Below, in pieces: positions 36,981 to 46,477 of a stretch of 64,000 nt of DNA. How positions within the stretch are numbered: position 1 is the first letter of the stretch; each line of letters opens with the position of its first letter. A model generated the notes under the pieces. The model was not told the origin of the DNA. It made no database searches and saw only the letters and a program-made list of their open reading frames with translations. Origin of the DNA: Campylobacter sp. W0018 (GTDB taxonomy: Bacteria; Campylobacterota; Campylobacteria; Campylobacterales; Campylobacteraceae); contig JACHTQ010000004.1 in the NCBI GenBank assembly GCA_020135845.1, forward strand, positions 1 to 64,000, written 5' to 3'. The position numbers and the translations under genes were made by a program.

Positions 36981-38150
36981 CTAAATCATTACACCTTTAA
37001 TTATATGCTTTTTAACTTTTGCAAATAATTTATCATTATTATAAAGAGAACTCTTTGGAGTAGAAATTTCTTCATTTTCATTAACAAGTATTAAATTAGC
37101 ATCTTTTCCTACTTCAATAGCTCCAGCATTTAAACCTAAAAATTCACTAGGATTTTTGCTAGTAAAGTTACAAAGTTCTTTCCAAGTTAAAAAACCATTT
37201 TTAATGAAAAAAGTATAACAAAGACTTATAAAATCAGATATTCCATCGATTCCAAAAGCTGCTTCATCAAAAGCCAGATCTTTTAAAGAAGAAGATTTAG
37301 GACTATGCATAGAAGTTAAAAATTGAATTTTTCCCTCTTTTAAAAAGGTTCTTAAAGATTCTTTATCTTGGATACTTCTTAAAGGAGGATTTAATTTAGC
37401 TGCTGTATTAAAATTTTCACAAGCGCTATCATCTTTAATCAAATGATGAATACTTACTAATTTAAGATCATTATCATCTAAAATTTCAATAGATCTTTTA
37501 AGACTCAATAAATCAAAAACAACCTTAACCCCATAAAATTGAGCAATTTCCTTGATCTTTGCAACTTCGCTAGTTTCAGCAACTGAGCTCATTCCCATAA
37601 GACCTAAATTAAAGCTAGTTTTGCAATCATTCATCACCCCTCTATCGTCAAAATCACTATTATGACAATGAGTAAAAACGAAACTATCTTTCATTAAAGC
37701 GTATTGCATAACTACGCGCAAAATATTCGTATCACTAGAACTTTTAAGCTCTAAAGCATTAGCTTTTTTATTTAAAAATGTGGCTAGATTTTTAATTTTT
37801 CCATGAGCGTCCAAAACGCGTACATTTGGAAAAATTTTTATTTTTTTAGAATTTAGATTTTGTAAAAAAAGTGAAAAAATCTCTTCATCAAAATCCATAC
37901 AATCACGTAAGACAACAGCGCTAAAACCATTTTCTATACACTCTTGTTCTAAAAATGATAAATGATCCAAAGAAAACTTATCATCTTTCAAGCTAACACC
38001 CAAATCTACAAAAGAAGGCAATAAAGTCATTTCTTTAGCGTCTAAAATTTCATCGCCTTCTAATTGGGTACCTATTTTTGAAATTTTTCCATTTTGAACC
38101 AAAACATCTTGTAACTCTTGGCCATAAATTTTAGCATTTTTAATAAGCAT
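36981..38150 (-). CDS. Dihydroorotase-like protein lacking catalytic residues (PyrC' type)
   Basis: A 389-residue amidohydrolase-fold protein of the type I dihydroorotase group, annotated pyrC2 in C. jejuni (Cj1195c). The metal-binding HxH of active enzymes (DxHVHxR) is replaced by VDLGVSL near residue 52. The catalytic Asp of the later DHAPH motif is missing too (TSMHSPKSS). Other parts are kept: THCH near 162, HHL and LNPPLRS. This is the pattern of non-catalytic PyrC' subunits, which support aspartate transcarbamoylase in some proteobacteria. A true pyrC should be elsewhere. Upstream gpsA is 8 bp away. Confidence 0.83.
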   Translation of the reverse strand: MLIKNAKIYGQELQDVLVQNGKISKIGTQLEGDEILDAKEMTLLPSFVDLGVSLKDDKFSLDHLSFLEQECIENGFSAVVLRDCMDFDEEIFSLFLQNLNSKKIKIFPNVRVLDAHGKIKNLATFLNKKANALELKSSSDTNILRVVMQYALMKDSFVFTHCHNSDFDDRGVMNDCKTSFNLGLMGMSSVAETSEVAKIKEIAQFYGVKVVFDLLSLKRSIEILDDNDLKLVSIHHLIKDDSACENFNTAAKLNPPLRSIQDKESLRTFLKEGKIQFLTSMHSPKSSSLKDLAFDEAAFGIDGISDFISLCYTFFIKNGFLTWKELCNFTSKNPSEFLGLNAGAIEVGKDANLILVNENEEISTPKSSLYNNDKLFAKVKKHIIKGVMI

Positions 38151-38158
38151 TTTAACTC

Positions 38159-39055
38159 CTATTTTTTAGCTTTTAATAATTCCTGTACCGCTTTTTTTAC
38201 ATCTTTTCCTTGTAAAATTTGTACAACTTCACACACTATAGGTGTATAAATTTGATTTTTTAACGCTATTTTTTCTATAGCATAAGCTGTTTTAACTCCT
38301 TCAGCAACCTCACCTAAATCTTTTAAAATATCATCTAGCTTTTGATTTTTAGCGAGTGCTAAACCCACACGATAATTTCTAGAAAGCTGACTTGAAGCAG
38401 TCAAAAACAAATCTCCTGCCCCGCTAAGCCCCAAAAAAGTTTCTTCTTTAGCTCCAAAAAAATTTCCGAAACGATGCATTTCTATAAGTCCTCTTGAAAT
38501 AAGAGATGCTCTTGCATTATTGCCCAAATTTAAACCATCGCTCACTCCACTAGCAATGGCTAAAACATTTTTATAAGCTCCGCAAATTTCTGCACCCCTT
38601 GTATCATCACCTACATAGGTTTTTATAAAATCAGGAAAAAAAGCTGAAAATTCTTCACAAATTTTAAGATTAAAACCACTAATGACTAAAGCACAAGGCA
38701 ATTTCTTCTCAACCTCTGCTGCAAATGAGGGACCACTTAAAACACATACTTGATCTTGACTTACAAATTCTAAAAAAATTTCATCTAAAAATTTACAAGT
38801 TGAAGTTTCTATTCCTTTAGAGGCGATTAAAATTTTTTGACCTTGGTTTTTAAAATGTTCTTTAAGCCACTTATGAATTCCTTGAGAACTTAAAGCAAAA
38901 ACAAGATAATCACATTTTAAAGCAGTATCTAAATCAACAAAATGAGTTAAATTTCGCTGCGAACGAGAAGTGATTAAACAAGTATTTTTAACGTTTAGGG
39001 CATGGTATAAAGCACTACCCCACTTTCCCGCTCCAATAACTGCAATTTTACTCAT
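38159..39055 (-). CDS. gpsA: Glycerol-3-phosphate dehydrogenase [NAD(P)+]
   Basis: Reduces dihydroxyacetone phosphate to sn-glycerol 3-phosphate for phospholipid synthesis. 298 residues: Rossmann motif VIGAGKWGSAL at residues 5-15, the central VLSGPSFAAEV block and the C-terminal YKNVLAIASGVSDGL with catalytic Lys. Shares one base with gatB upstream (TAATG type) and is followed closely by the pyrC-like gene. Counterpart of Cj1196c. Confidence 0.95.
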   Translation of the reverse strand: MSKIAVIGAGKWGSALYHALNVKNTCLITSRSQRNLTHFVDLDTALKCDYLVFALSSQGIHKWLKEHFKNQGQKILIASKGIETSTCKFLDEIFLEFVSQDQVCVLSGPSFAAEVEKKLPCALVISGFNLKICEEFSAFFPDFIKTYVGDDTRGAEICGAYKNVLAIASGVSDGLNLGNNARASLISRGLIEMHRFGNFFGAKEETFLGLSGAGDLFLTASSQLSRNYRVGLALAKNQKLDDILKDLGEVAEGVKTAYAIEKIALKNQIYTPIVCEVVQILQGKDVKKAVQELLKAKK

Positions 39056-40473
39056 TAACCTAACTTTGATTTTAAAATTTCATTCACTTTAGAAGGATTA
39101 AAAGCTCCCTTGCTCTCTTTCATAGCCTGACCCACAAAAAACCCAAAAAGTTTATCTTTACCGTTTTTATATTCTGCAACTTTGTCATCATTTTCTTTTA
39201 AAATTTTCTCAATCACTGCTTCAATTGCTGAGTCATCACTTACTTGTTTTAAACCCAATTTATCAATGGCTTCATCAATGCTTATTTGAGTATTTTCAAA
39301 CACATAGGCTAAAACCTCTTTACCCGCTTTAGCACTGATAATACCTTCTTCTATGCGTTTTATTAAATTTCCAAGTTTTTGCGCATCCACTGGGGAATTT
39401 TCTATAGTTAATTCTCCTTTTAAGAGTCCCATTAATTCTGTATTTAACCAATTAACACAAAGTTTAGGATTTAATCTTTGAGCAATTAGATTTTCAAAAA
39501 AACGACTTATTTCAAGAGAGCTAATAAGAACTTCTGCATCACTTTCTTTTATGTCTAATTCTTGCATATAACGTTTTTTCTTTTCATCTGGTAATTCTGG
39601 AATTTTAAGTTCTAAAAACTCATCTTTAAGCAAGACCGGCAAAAGATCAGGATCTGGAAAATAACGATATTCTGCAGCCTCTTCTTTCCCTCTCATTGAG
39701 CGAGTGGTTAAATCGCTTGTATCAAAAAGTCTTGTTTCTTGAACGACTTCTTTTTCATAAGTTCCATCTTCCCAAGCCTCAATTTGACGCTTTACTTCAT
39801 AATCAATTGCTTTTTGTATAAAACGAAAAGAGTTAAGATTTTTAATTTCAACCCTTGTATAAAGTTTAGTATCTCCTTTAGGACGAATACTCACGTTTGC
39901 ATCACATCTAAAACTTCCCTCTTGCATATTTGCGTCTGAAATATCCAAAAAACGTATAATAGAATGAAGTTTTTTAAGATAAGCGACCGCTTCATCGCTG
40001 CTTCTTAATTCAGGTTCGCTTACAATCTCAAGTAAAGGAGTTCCTGCACGATTTAAATCTACTTTTGAAAAATTACTTTCATGGATGTTTTTTCCTGCAT
40101 CTTCTTCTAAATGTGCCCTAGTGATGCCTATACGTTTATTTTCTCCATTTACATTAATAAAAAGTTCTCCATTTTCTACTATAGGAATATCAAATTGAGA
40201 AATTTGATAAGCCTTAGGCAAATCAGGATAAAAATAATTTTTACGATTAAAAACACTTTTTTTATTAATAGTGGCATTCACAGCTTTTCCAAAAAAAATC
40301 GCTTTTTTAACTGCTTCTTCATTTAAAACAGGTAAAGCACCTGGCAAAGCTAAACAAGTAGGACAAACATTAGTGTTAGGAGTTTCTCCAAAAGAAGTTG
40401 CACAAGAGCAAAAAATCTTTGTTTTGGTATTAAGTTGAGCATGAACTTCAAGTCCTATGACTACTTCAAACAT
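39055..40473 (-). CDS. gatB: Aspartyl/glutamyl-tRNA amidotransferase subunit B
   Basis: Transamidates Glu-tRNA-Gln and Asp-tRNA-Asn with GatA and GatC. 472 residues with the signature [18 protein letters not shown] and zinc-type Cys set (CSC...CPTC) near the N-terminus, the REDAGK-type block seen as HLEEDAGKN, and a C-terminal tRNA-binding GatB/YqeY domain. In C. jejuni luxS, metE and metF lie between gatB and the next gene; here only about 100 bases separate them. Counterpart of Cj1197c. Confidence 0.96.
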   Translation of the reverse strand: MFEVVIGLEVHAQLNTKTKIFCSCATSFGETPNTNVCPTCLALPGALPVLNEEAVKKAIFFGKAVNATINKKSVFNRKNYFYPDLPKAYQISQFDIPIVENGELFINVNGENKRIGITRAHLEEDAGKNIHESNFSKVDLNRAGTPLLEIVSEPELRSSDEAVAYLKKLHSIIRFLDISDANMQEGSFRCDANVSIRPKGDTKLYTRVEIKNLNSFRFIQKAIDYEVKRQIEAWEDGTYEKEVVQETRLFDTSDLTTRSMRGKEEAAEYRYFPDPDLLPVLLKDEFLELKIPELPDEKKKRYMQELDIKESDAEVLISSLEISRFFENLIAQRLNPKLCVNWLNTELMGLLKGELTIENSPVDAQKLGNLIKRIEEGIISAKAGKEVLAYVFENTQISIDEAIDKLGLKQVSDDSAIEAVIEKILKENDDKVAEYKNGKDKLFGFFVGQAMKESKGAFNPSKVNEILKSKLG

Positions 40474-40573
40474 TAAATTTCCTTGATACTTAAATTATCT
40501 TTGGTATTATTTTAACATTATTTTCTTTCAAAATGACTTTAAAAAATGAAAAGCAAAGATTAAATATTAAAAA

Positions 40574-40771
40574 TTAATGAGAAATATTATTTAACTTATT
40601 TTTAAGTTGGTAATTTTCTATTAGTAAAATAAAAATTAGAGTTAAAAGCAAACCCGGAGTAAGTCCTAAGCATAAATATATATAAGAATTAAATTTAAGA
40701 AACATCAAAAATGCACCAAAAAACATTAAAGCCAAAGATGCACCTTTGAAAAATTCTAAAATATAAATCAA
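40574..40771 (-). CDS. Small membrane protein coupled to atpB
   Basis: A 65-residue protein with two hydrophobic helices (about 10-30 and 34-52) and a short charged C-terminus. No family recognised. Its ATG overlaps the atpB stop (4 bp), so it is translated from the same message. Counterpart of Cj1203c, which sits next to atpB in C. jejuni too. A role in ATP synthase assembly is possible from position only. Confidence 0.75.
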   Translation of the reverse strand: MIYILEFFKGASLALMFFGAFLMFLKFNSYIYLCLGLTPGLLLTLIFILLIENYQLKNKLNNISH

Positions 40772-41448
40772 TGATCTTCCTCTATCTTAACAGCCCCAGC
40801 TAAATATACATAAGTTAAAATCATAAAAATAAAAGCTTGCAAAAAAGCCATAAAAGTTAAAAGCACATAAGCAGGAAGTGGCGCTACGTAAGGAACAAGA
40901 GCTAAAATAACCATTAAAAACAAATCATCTCCTTTGATATTACCAAAAAGACGAAAAGATAGGGAGATTACGCGAGAAAAATGAGAAACAATTTCAATTG
41001 GAAACATTAAAGGCGCTAAAAATTTAATAGGTCCCATAAAATGAGAAAAATATCTCACCACGCCTTGAGTTCTTATCCCTTCAAAATGATAATAAACAAA
41101 AACAATAATAGCTAAAGATAAAGTTAAATTTAAACTTGCCGTTGGCGAATGAAAACCAGGGATAATACCTATAACATTACTAAAAAATATAATAATACCC
41201 AAAGTAGCTACTAAAGGAAGGTATTTTCTAGCACTTTTTTCATCTCCTAAAGTATCACGCCCCATAGAAAGAACACCTTCCAAAAAAGCTTCTCCTAAAT
41301 TTTGCAAACCACGAGGGACAAATTGCATAGAACTAGTGGCTCTATAAGCAATGATTACTGCAATAAAAGCTACTAAACCTAGGTGAAAAAAATAAGAAAA
41401 AGTATGACTTGAATCAAATAAAGAACTAAATAAAAATAAATCTTTCAT
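40768..41448 (-). CDS. atpB: ATP synthase F0 subunit a
   Basis: Proton-channel subunit of the ATP synthase in the inner membrane, 226 residues. Five or six helices; the essential Arg is in [10 protein letters not shown] near residue 170, and the C-terminal helix holds the [15 protein letters not shown] segment. As in other Campylobacter species it lies apart from the main atp operon. A TAGAAT box precedes the gene at 41478-41483. Counterpart of Cj1204c. Confidence 0.95.
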   Translation of the reverse strand: MKDLFLFSSLFDSSHTFSYFFHLGLVAFIAVIIAYRATSSMQFVPRGLQNLGEAFLEGVLSMGRDTLGDEKSARKYLPLVATLGIIIFFSNVIGIIPGFHSPTASLNLTLSLAIIVFVYYHFEGIRTQGVVRYFSHFMGPIKFLAPLMFPIEIVSHFSRVISLSFRLFGNIKGDDLFLMVILALVPYVAPLPAYVLLTFMAFLQAFIFMILTYVYLAGAVKIEEDH

Positions 41449-41477
41449 AATTTCCTCAGAATTTTTTATAAAAGCTT

Positions 41478-41483
41478 ATTCTA
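41478..41483 (-). promoter_or_regulatory. -10 box (TAGAAT) of atpB
   Basis: GTGTTAGAATAAGC on the minus strand, 29 bases before the atpB ATG, downstream of the flagellar operon's terminator. GAGGAAA is the ribosome-binding site. Confidence 0.5.
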
Positions 41484-41505
41484 ACACTGTCTTGCTTATA
41501 ATTTA

Positions 41506-41529
41506 ATGAAAATAAATTTTTATTTTCAT
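41506..41529 (-). terminator. Terminator after the flaG-fliD-fliS operon
   Basis: ATGAAAATAAA / TTTATTTTCAT, an 11-bp repeat with almost no spacer (10 bp stem and 4-base loop in practice), 10 bases beyond the stop of the last flagellar gene. It is AT-only apart from two pairs, so weak on its own. Confidence 0.5.
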
Positions 41530-41538
41530 CCTCAAAAT

Positions 41539-41814
41539 TTAAGAGTTGAAATATTTTAAAGCTTTTTGAAATTTTTGAATATCATGAGCTTTATTGTCTT
41601 TTTTTACTATGATTAAATTTATAGCTTCTTTTAATAAAGCTTGGATTTGAATTAAAGTGTCATTTATATTTTCTCTAAGCTCATCATCATTTTTTGATTT
41701 TTGCGCTATATTAATTGCAAAGTCTTTTAGATTTAAATCATCTAAAAGACTTTCTAGATTTTCTATATTTTCTTGTATTAAAGCAAGTTTAAAATCATCA
41801 AGCCATTTCTTCAT
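41539..41814 (-). CDS. Small helical protein after fliS, probable flagellar chaperone (FliT-like)
   Basis: A 91-residue all-helical, charged protein with no signal or membrane helix. I choose the ATG at 41814 (MKKWLDDFK), which overlaps fliS by 17 bases; an ATG four codons earlier is also in frame. Its place as last gene of flaG-fliD-fliS matches that of FliT-type chaperones in other bacteria, but sequence similarity to FliT is not evident to me. Counterpart of Cj0550. Confidence 0.7.
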   Translation of the reverse strand: MKKWLDDFKLALIQENIENLESLLDDLNLKDFAINIAQKSKNDDELRENINDTLIQIQALLKEAINLIIVKKDNKAHDIQKFQKALKYFNS

Positions 41815-42181
41815 TATTGTGTACATCTCTCCAAGCTTCCAATAATCCTTTGGTTACATTAATCACCTCATCAATTCTAGCTTCGTTATTTTCTAAATTT
41901 GCCAAAGATAGAAGTTGAATTTCTCTAGTATAAAGCCCGCTTAAATAATGTGCTACTTCTCCACCTTTTTCATAGTCTAAAGTATTGATTAATTCTATAA
42001 AAATAGCTGTAGTTCTTTTAACAAAATAAACCCTTTGCTCTATATCTTCATTTTTAATAGCTACTTTAGCTCTAGCACAAAAACGCAAGATGCCCTCATA
42101 GAGCATTTCAATCAATTTTTGAGAAGATTCTATCCCTACTTGATTTTGAGAATAAGCATTATAAGCTAAACTATTTTGCAT
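41798..42181 (-). CDS. fliS: Flagellin export chaperone FliS
   Basis: Cytoplasmic chaperone that binds the C-terminus of flagellin and delivers it to the export gate. 127 residues, all helical, with the N-terminal AYNAYSQNQVGIESSQKLI region and EMLYEGILRFC block of the family. Nine bases after fliD. Counterpart of Cj0549. Confidence 0.94.
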   Translation of the reverse strand: MQNSLAYNAYSQNQVGIESSQKLIEMLYEGILRFCARAKVAIKNEDIEQRVYFVKRTTAIFIELINTLDYEKGGEVAHYLSGLYTREIQLLSLANLENNEARIDEVINVTKGLLEAWRDVHNNEEMA

Positions 42182-42190
42182 AAATTTTCC

Positions 42191-44155
42191 TTAACTGTTT
42201 GAATTATTTGCAGCATTAATCATATTTGTAACTGTGGTTAATTGCTGATTGAGTTTATTTAAAATACTTTCATATTGTAACCACTGATTTGCCATAGTAT
42301 CATATCTTGCATCAATCATATCTTGAGCTGATTTTTTTGACTCATTTAAAGATTTTGTATCATTAGTCAAACTTTCATCATATTTAGTCAATGAACCATT
42401 AGTTCCTGTTATGCCTTGAAGAGTTGATTTAAGTTGAGCAAAAATACCCTTACCTTCGATAGGTTTAGCAGCTATAGTCGTTTCGCTTAAACCAAATTGC
42501 TTAAGAAATTCTTGATCTCCTTTAATTGAAAAATCAGAACTTCCATCACCACTAAATTTAAGCTTAAAACCTTGTTCTCCATTTTTATTATAACTTTCTA
42601 CCTTTACTTTTAAACCATCTATACCAAGACTATTGATATGACTGGCTAAATTTTGAAGCATTTCTTCTTCAGTTTTACCAGTAAGTACGAAATTTTTTCC
42701 ATCAGTTGTTTTTGATACATCATAAGTTTGACCACCAAAAACTATAGTAAATTTACCAGGTTCAAAAGTAAGGCCTTTGTTTTCTTCACTTTCTCTACTT
42801 GATTCATCCTTGGTTAAGTATTTATCTAAACTTCCTTTTTTAATCAAATCTCCAGTATGGTTAATATCTTCATATTGGGTAATTCCAGAAAAAAAGCTTT
42901 CTGCAAAATCAGGATTTTCTTTTACCTTGCTTTCAAATTTAGATGAATCAAAATCCAAAGTTCCAGCATCATTTAAAGTTAAACCAAAATCTTGCATAGA
43001 AAGCATAACTGTGGCACTAACTTTATTACCATTTTCATCCTCAACGGTTCCACTAACTGATTGAGAATCAAATAAAGCAGAAAGTATAGTAGAACGTATA
43101 GAATTAACTTCAGTTACACCCTGTAAGGTTCCTTTGGTTCCTGTTTCAGAATTATAATCAGTAGCAGCATTAAGATTGGTTACTAAATCATTATACGCAT
43201 CTACTAAGTCTTGCATGGCCTTAGTTACAGCTTCGTTATCTTGTTGAACATCAAAATCAATTTCTCCGGTTTTATTTAAAGTCAAAGTAAGTCCTACACC
43301 TAGATCGGTTACTGTATTACTTTGACGTATCATTTTAATTCCATCAAGAGTAAATTCGGCATTTTGGGCTTTTTGGATATGTAAAGGATTTTCCTTGTCA
43401 TCAACAATTCCTACACCTTTCTTATCCTTAGACGGATCAAAAGTTTCAATCCCCGCAGATCTATCATCAAGCTTCCATCCAAGACTATCAAAAATCCCTA
43501 AAGCATTTTCATCAAATTGATATTTTCCTTCAGCATCTTTCCCACCAGGGTAAAAACTAATAGCACTATCTTCTCCGGTTTCTTTACTAGTTAAAGTTAA
43601 ACGATAAGGGGTATCTTTTTCACCTGTATTTACGATCTTTGCAACTATCTCACCGCCACTTGCTTCATTAATCTTATCGGCTAAATCTCTAAAAGTTGTA
43701 TTCTTATCAACAGTAACTGTATATTCTTTGCCATTAGAAAAAAAAGTTAAATTAGTAGGATTTTCTAATGTTGAATTAATAAAACCGCTATCATTTGCCA
43801 AACCTTTACTTTGATAAACGTCTTTTTGTGCAAGTTGAGTTACATTAATCTTCATACTTTGTAAAGACACCCCACTACTAGCTGTCAAACTTGCTGGAGG
43901 ATTTGTAGTTACACTTGCACTTACTTTTCTCTTTGCAAAAGCAGTCGCATCTGCCAAAGAAGAAACTGCGGTTTGAAATGTAAGTAATTTTGTTTTTATT
44001 TCAGTTAAATCTTTTTGCTTGGTTGTATTTTCTTCTATTTTTTTTGTATAAGGATCTACTCTAGCTTTTTCCTCTGCTTCTTTTAACTTATCTAGAGTAT
44101 CTTGAGTTAAAACCCCAGATCCAAAACCTAAACTCGATAAACTACCAAATGCCAT
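42191..44155 (-). CDS. fliD: Flagellar filament cap protein FliD
   Basis: Forms the cap at the filament tip and guides flagellin assembly; also an adhesin and antigen in Campylobacter. 654 residues, with an N-terminal D0 helix (GVLTQDTLDKLKEAE), a surface-exposed variable middle, and a C-terminal coiled-coil helix NQWLQYESILNKLNQQL near residue 630. It is about ten residues longer than I remember C. jejuni FliD to be. The difference would lie in the middle domains. Follows flaG by 2 bp. Counterpart of Cj0548. Confidence 0.95.
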   Translation of the reverse strand: MAFGSLSSLGFGSGVLTQDTLDKLKEAEEKARVDPYTKKIEENTTKQKDLTEIKTKLLTFQTAVSSLADATAFAKRKVSASVTTNPPASLTASSGVSLQSMKINVTQLAQKDVYQSKGLANDSGFINSTLENPTNLTFFSNGKEYTVTVDKNTTFRDLADKINEASGGEIVAKIVNTGEKDTPYRLTLTSKETGEDSAISFYPGGKDAEGKYQFDENALGIFDSLGWKLDDRSAGIETFDPSKDKKGVGIVDDKENPLHIQKAQNAEFTLDGIKMIRQSNTVTDLGVGLTLTLNKTGEIDFDVQQDNEAVTKAMQDLVDAYNDLVTNLNAATDYNSETGTKGTLQGVTEVNSIRSTILSALFDSQSVSGTVEDENGNKVSATVMLSMQDFGLTLNDAGTLDFDSSKFESKVKENPDFAESFFSGITQYEDINHTGDLIKKGSLDKYLTKDESSRESEENKGLTFEPGKFTIVFGGQTYDVSKTTDGKNFVLTGKTEEEMLQNLASHINSLGIDGLKVKVESYNKNGEQGFKLKFSGDGSSDFSIKGDQEFLKQFGLSETTIAAKPIEGKGIFAQLKSTLQGITGTNGSLTKYDESLTNDTKSLNESKKSAQDMIDARYDTMANQWLQYESILNKLNQQLTTVTNMINAANNSNS

Positions 44156-44157
44156 TT

Positions 44158-44520
44158 TTAACTCTCCTTATCAAAAATCATACCGATTACATCTTTAAAA
44201 TACTCTGCCAATCTCATAGCCTCTTCGCTAGGAATTTTACGTATTTCTCTTCCTGTACTTTTTTCAGTTACGCTGATATACATTGAACCTATTTTATCAC
44301 TATATCCAAAACGAACATTAGTATCTAAAGAATCCATTTGTTCGTTTAATTTATTTGTAATATCTGCTAATTTAGCATCCAAATTTTGCTGATTATCATC
44401 GCCTCCTTGGCTTTGTTTTTCAGCGTGAATATCTGAACTAACTTTCTGAGCTTTTTCAATTCCTTGACTCATCTGAGTCAAAACCATATCCATTTTTCCA
44501 TTTGCTTTCGAAATTTCCAT
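44158..44520 (-). CDS. flaG: FlaG-family flagellar protein
   Basis: A 120-residue protein with a Gln/Asp-rich N-terminal half and the FlaG domain in the C-terminal half (VRFGYSDKIGSMYISVTEK ... REIRKIPSEE). FlaG affects filament length. First gene of the flaG-fliD-fliS operon. The upstream 150 bases hold a possible flagellar promoter: GCCGATGT at about 44562-44569 on the minus strand resembles a sigma-28 -10. Counterpart of Cj0547. Confidence 0.92.
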   Translation of the reverse strand: MEISKANGKMDMVLTQMSQGIEKAQKVSSDIHAEKQSQGGDDNQQNLDAKLADITNKLNEQMDSLDTNVRFGYSDKIGSMYISVTEKSTGREIRKIPSEEAMRLAEYFKDVIGMIFDKES

Positions 44521-44561
44521 TTTAAAATCCTTTTTAAAATTTCTTCTATTGCTAGTTAAAC

Positions 44562-44569
44562 TCTACATC
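44562..44569 (-). promoter_or_regulatory. Possible sigma-28 -10 element of flaG operon
   Basis: TTTGCCGATGTAG on the minus strand, about 42 bases before the ATG. It matches six of eight bases of the GCCGATAA class. A TAAA upstream is at a non-standard distance of 11 bases rather than 15, so the call is weak. Confidence 0.35.
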
Positions 44570-44671
44570 GGCAAAAAAATAATTTTATGAATACTTTTTT
44601 AATAAAAATTTTAAAATTTTTATATATTTTTATACAAGCAAAAAGTGTGCCAAAATAAAAATTATTTTTAT

Positions 44672-46477
44672 CTAACCCATAATTTCAAATTTTTTAAATA
44701 ATTGTGGATCATTGTCTAAAATATTACGCAAAATTAGATCTTTTATGATATTTTCATTACAGTCAGTCTGCTGAGGCCAAGCTCTTATATAACCCTCGGT
44801 TTCATTTTTAGCACTCGCATCAATAGCTAATCTATCCTCCTTTACGAATAAATCTCTTTTTGCATCAATGTTATTTACCACTCTCCAAACTAGCATGTAT
44901 GGATTTTCTAATTTATTATTTGTATCTAAAAAGACTAAAATTCTAAAATGTTTTTTAAATTTTAATAATCTCTCAAAAACTTGGGAATTTCTTTCTTTTT
45001 TATCAAGTAAAATACAAATTATAGGGCTTTTGCATTCTTTATAAAATTGCTTTAAAGCAAAAAGCTCTACTTCAGAATTAAAAAGTTCAAATAATTTTTC
45101 ATCCTCTAAAATTTCAAGCTCTTCTATCTCATTTTTATCACAAACATCAAGTCCTGCTTTTCCGCCAAAACAAGAATTAGGTGAAGCATGATCAAGCTGA
45201 TCGCAAATTCCTTCGCTTATAAGTAGTTTTTGTACGCAAAAACGATTGAGAATATAAGGAATTAACACATCATAATCATCTAAACTAGGCGCATCTTTAT
45301 CAACAAAAATTGCATGTTTAACAAAACTCATTTGTCCTACACCCCAAAAAGCATGCATAATTTGTTGCGCATGTGCTGGGTATTTTGTATCAATTTTAGC
45401 TAAAATTAGATTGTGAAAAACTCCATTTTCAGGCATTTTATAATCGATCAAATCCGGAACAGAAGTTTGCAAAAGAGGCAAGAAAATACGTTCAGTTCCA
45501 AGTCCCATAATCCTATCTTCTAAAGGAGGCTTTCCTACAACAGTTGCTTGATAAATCGCGTCTTTTTTAGCATAAATTTTTTCAACTTTCATGACCGGAA
45601 AAAGTTCTGCAGGAGTATAAAAACCTGTATGATCGCCAAAAGGACCTTCTATTTTAAATTCCTCTAAATCCACATAACCTTCTATAACTATATCACTATC
45701 AAAAGGAACAAAAACACCATTATCGCAAGGTGTCAATTTAGCGGGAGTTTTTTTAATAAAACCATAAAGCAAAAGTTCAAAAATTCCTTTTGGTAACGGA
45801 GCTTGAGAGCACCAAATATAAAGCGGATCTCCGCCAATAGCTACACTAACAGGCATTTTTTTAAAACCTGCTTTTTTATACTCATGATAAAAATTAGCAC
45901 CGTCTTTATGGATTTGCCAATGCATTAAAAGTTCATTTTCACCGCTTACTTGCAAACGATACATTCCAAGATTGTTTTGAGTTTTATCTAAATTATGAGT
46001 ATAAACTTGCCCCATAGTGATAAATTTACCTGCATCATCCTCCCAAGTTTTAAGTATAGGAAGTTCTTTAAGAGAATTTAAAATTTCATAATTATAAAGT
46101 GCCTTATTTACGCCTAATCTTTTAGGTGGAACATTTTTGAAACTCAATAAATTTATAAAAAAATCAATTTTAGCCCTAAAATTAGTAGGAATATGAAGTT
46201 TGGTTAATTTTGAAATTTCATCAGCCACTTCATTAAAATCTCTTCCAAAGGCTAAATTTAAAGCTTTTTGATTGCAAAAAGCATTCATTAAAACTGGAAA
46301 TTTGTATTTTTTTTCTAATTTTTTATCAACAGGGTTTTTAAAAAGCAAAGCCTTGCCATTCTCTTCTTTTTTGGCTTCAATATAAGCTAAATGTGCGATT
46401 TCAAGATCTACATCCACAGGCTCTTCAATAATTTTTAATAAATTATTTTCCTTTAAAACTTGGATAAAATTCTTCAT
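44672..46477 (-). CDS. UbiD-family decarboxylase (prenyl-FMN dependent)
   Basis: A 601-residue UbiD-type aromatic decarboxylase. Visible family segments include RLQVSGENELLMHWQIHKDGA, VAIGGDPLYIW, EGPFGDHTGFYTP and VVGKPPLEDRIMGLGTERIF. Campylobacter uses menaquinone made by the futalosine route rather than ubiquinone, so the decarboxylase probably acts on a naphthoate intermediate; this is inference. It overlaps hemC by 4 bp and is the last gene of the operon. Counterpart of Cj0546. Confidence 0.88.
   Translation of the reverse strand: MKNFIQVLKENNLLKIIEEPVDVDLEIAHLAYIEAKKEENGKALLFKNPVDKKLEKKYKFPVLMNAFCNQKALNLAFGRDFNEVADEISKLTKLHIPTNFRAKIDFFINLLSFKNVPPKRLGVNKALYNYEILNSLKELPILKTWEDDAGKFITMGQVYTHNLDKTQNNLGMYRLQVSGENELLMHWQIHKDGANFYHEYKKAGFKKMPVSVAIGGDPLYIWCSQAPLPKGIFELLLYGFIKKTPAKLTPCDNGVFVPFDSDIVIEGYVDLEEFKIEGPFGDHTGFYTPAELFPVMKVEKIYAKKDAIYQATVVGKPPLEDRIMGLGTERIFLPLLQTSVPDLIDYKMPENGVFHNLILAKIDTKYPAHAQQIMHAFWGVGQMSFVKHAIFVDKDAPSLDDYDVLIPYILNRFCVQKLLISEGICDQLDHASPNSCFGGKAGLDVCDKNEIEELEILEDEKLFELFNSEVELFALKQFYKECKSPIICILLDKKERNSQVFERLLKFKKHFRILVFLDTNNKLENPYMLVWRVVNNIDAKRDLFVKEDRLAIDASAKNETEGYIRAWPQQTDCNENIIKDLILRNILDNDPQLFKKFEIMG

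Noticed and set aside
44638..44653. Sigma-54-like element (TGGCAC ... TTGC) upstream of flaG
   Set aside because: The GG to GC spacing is 11 instead of 10 bases because of one extra A in a poly-A run, so it should not be active as it stands.
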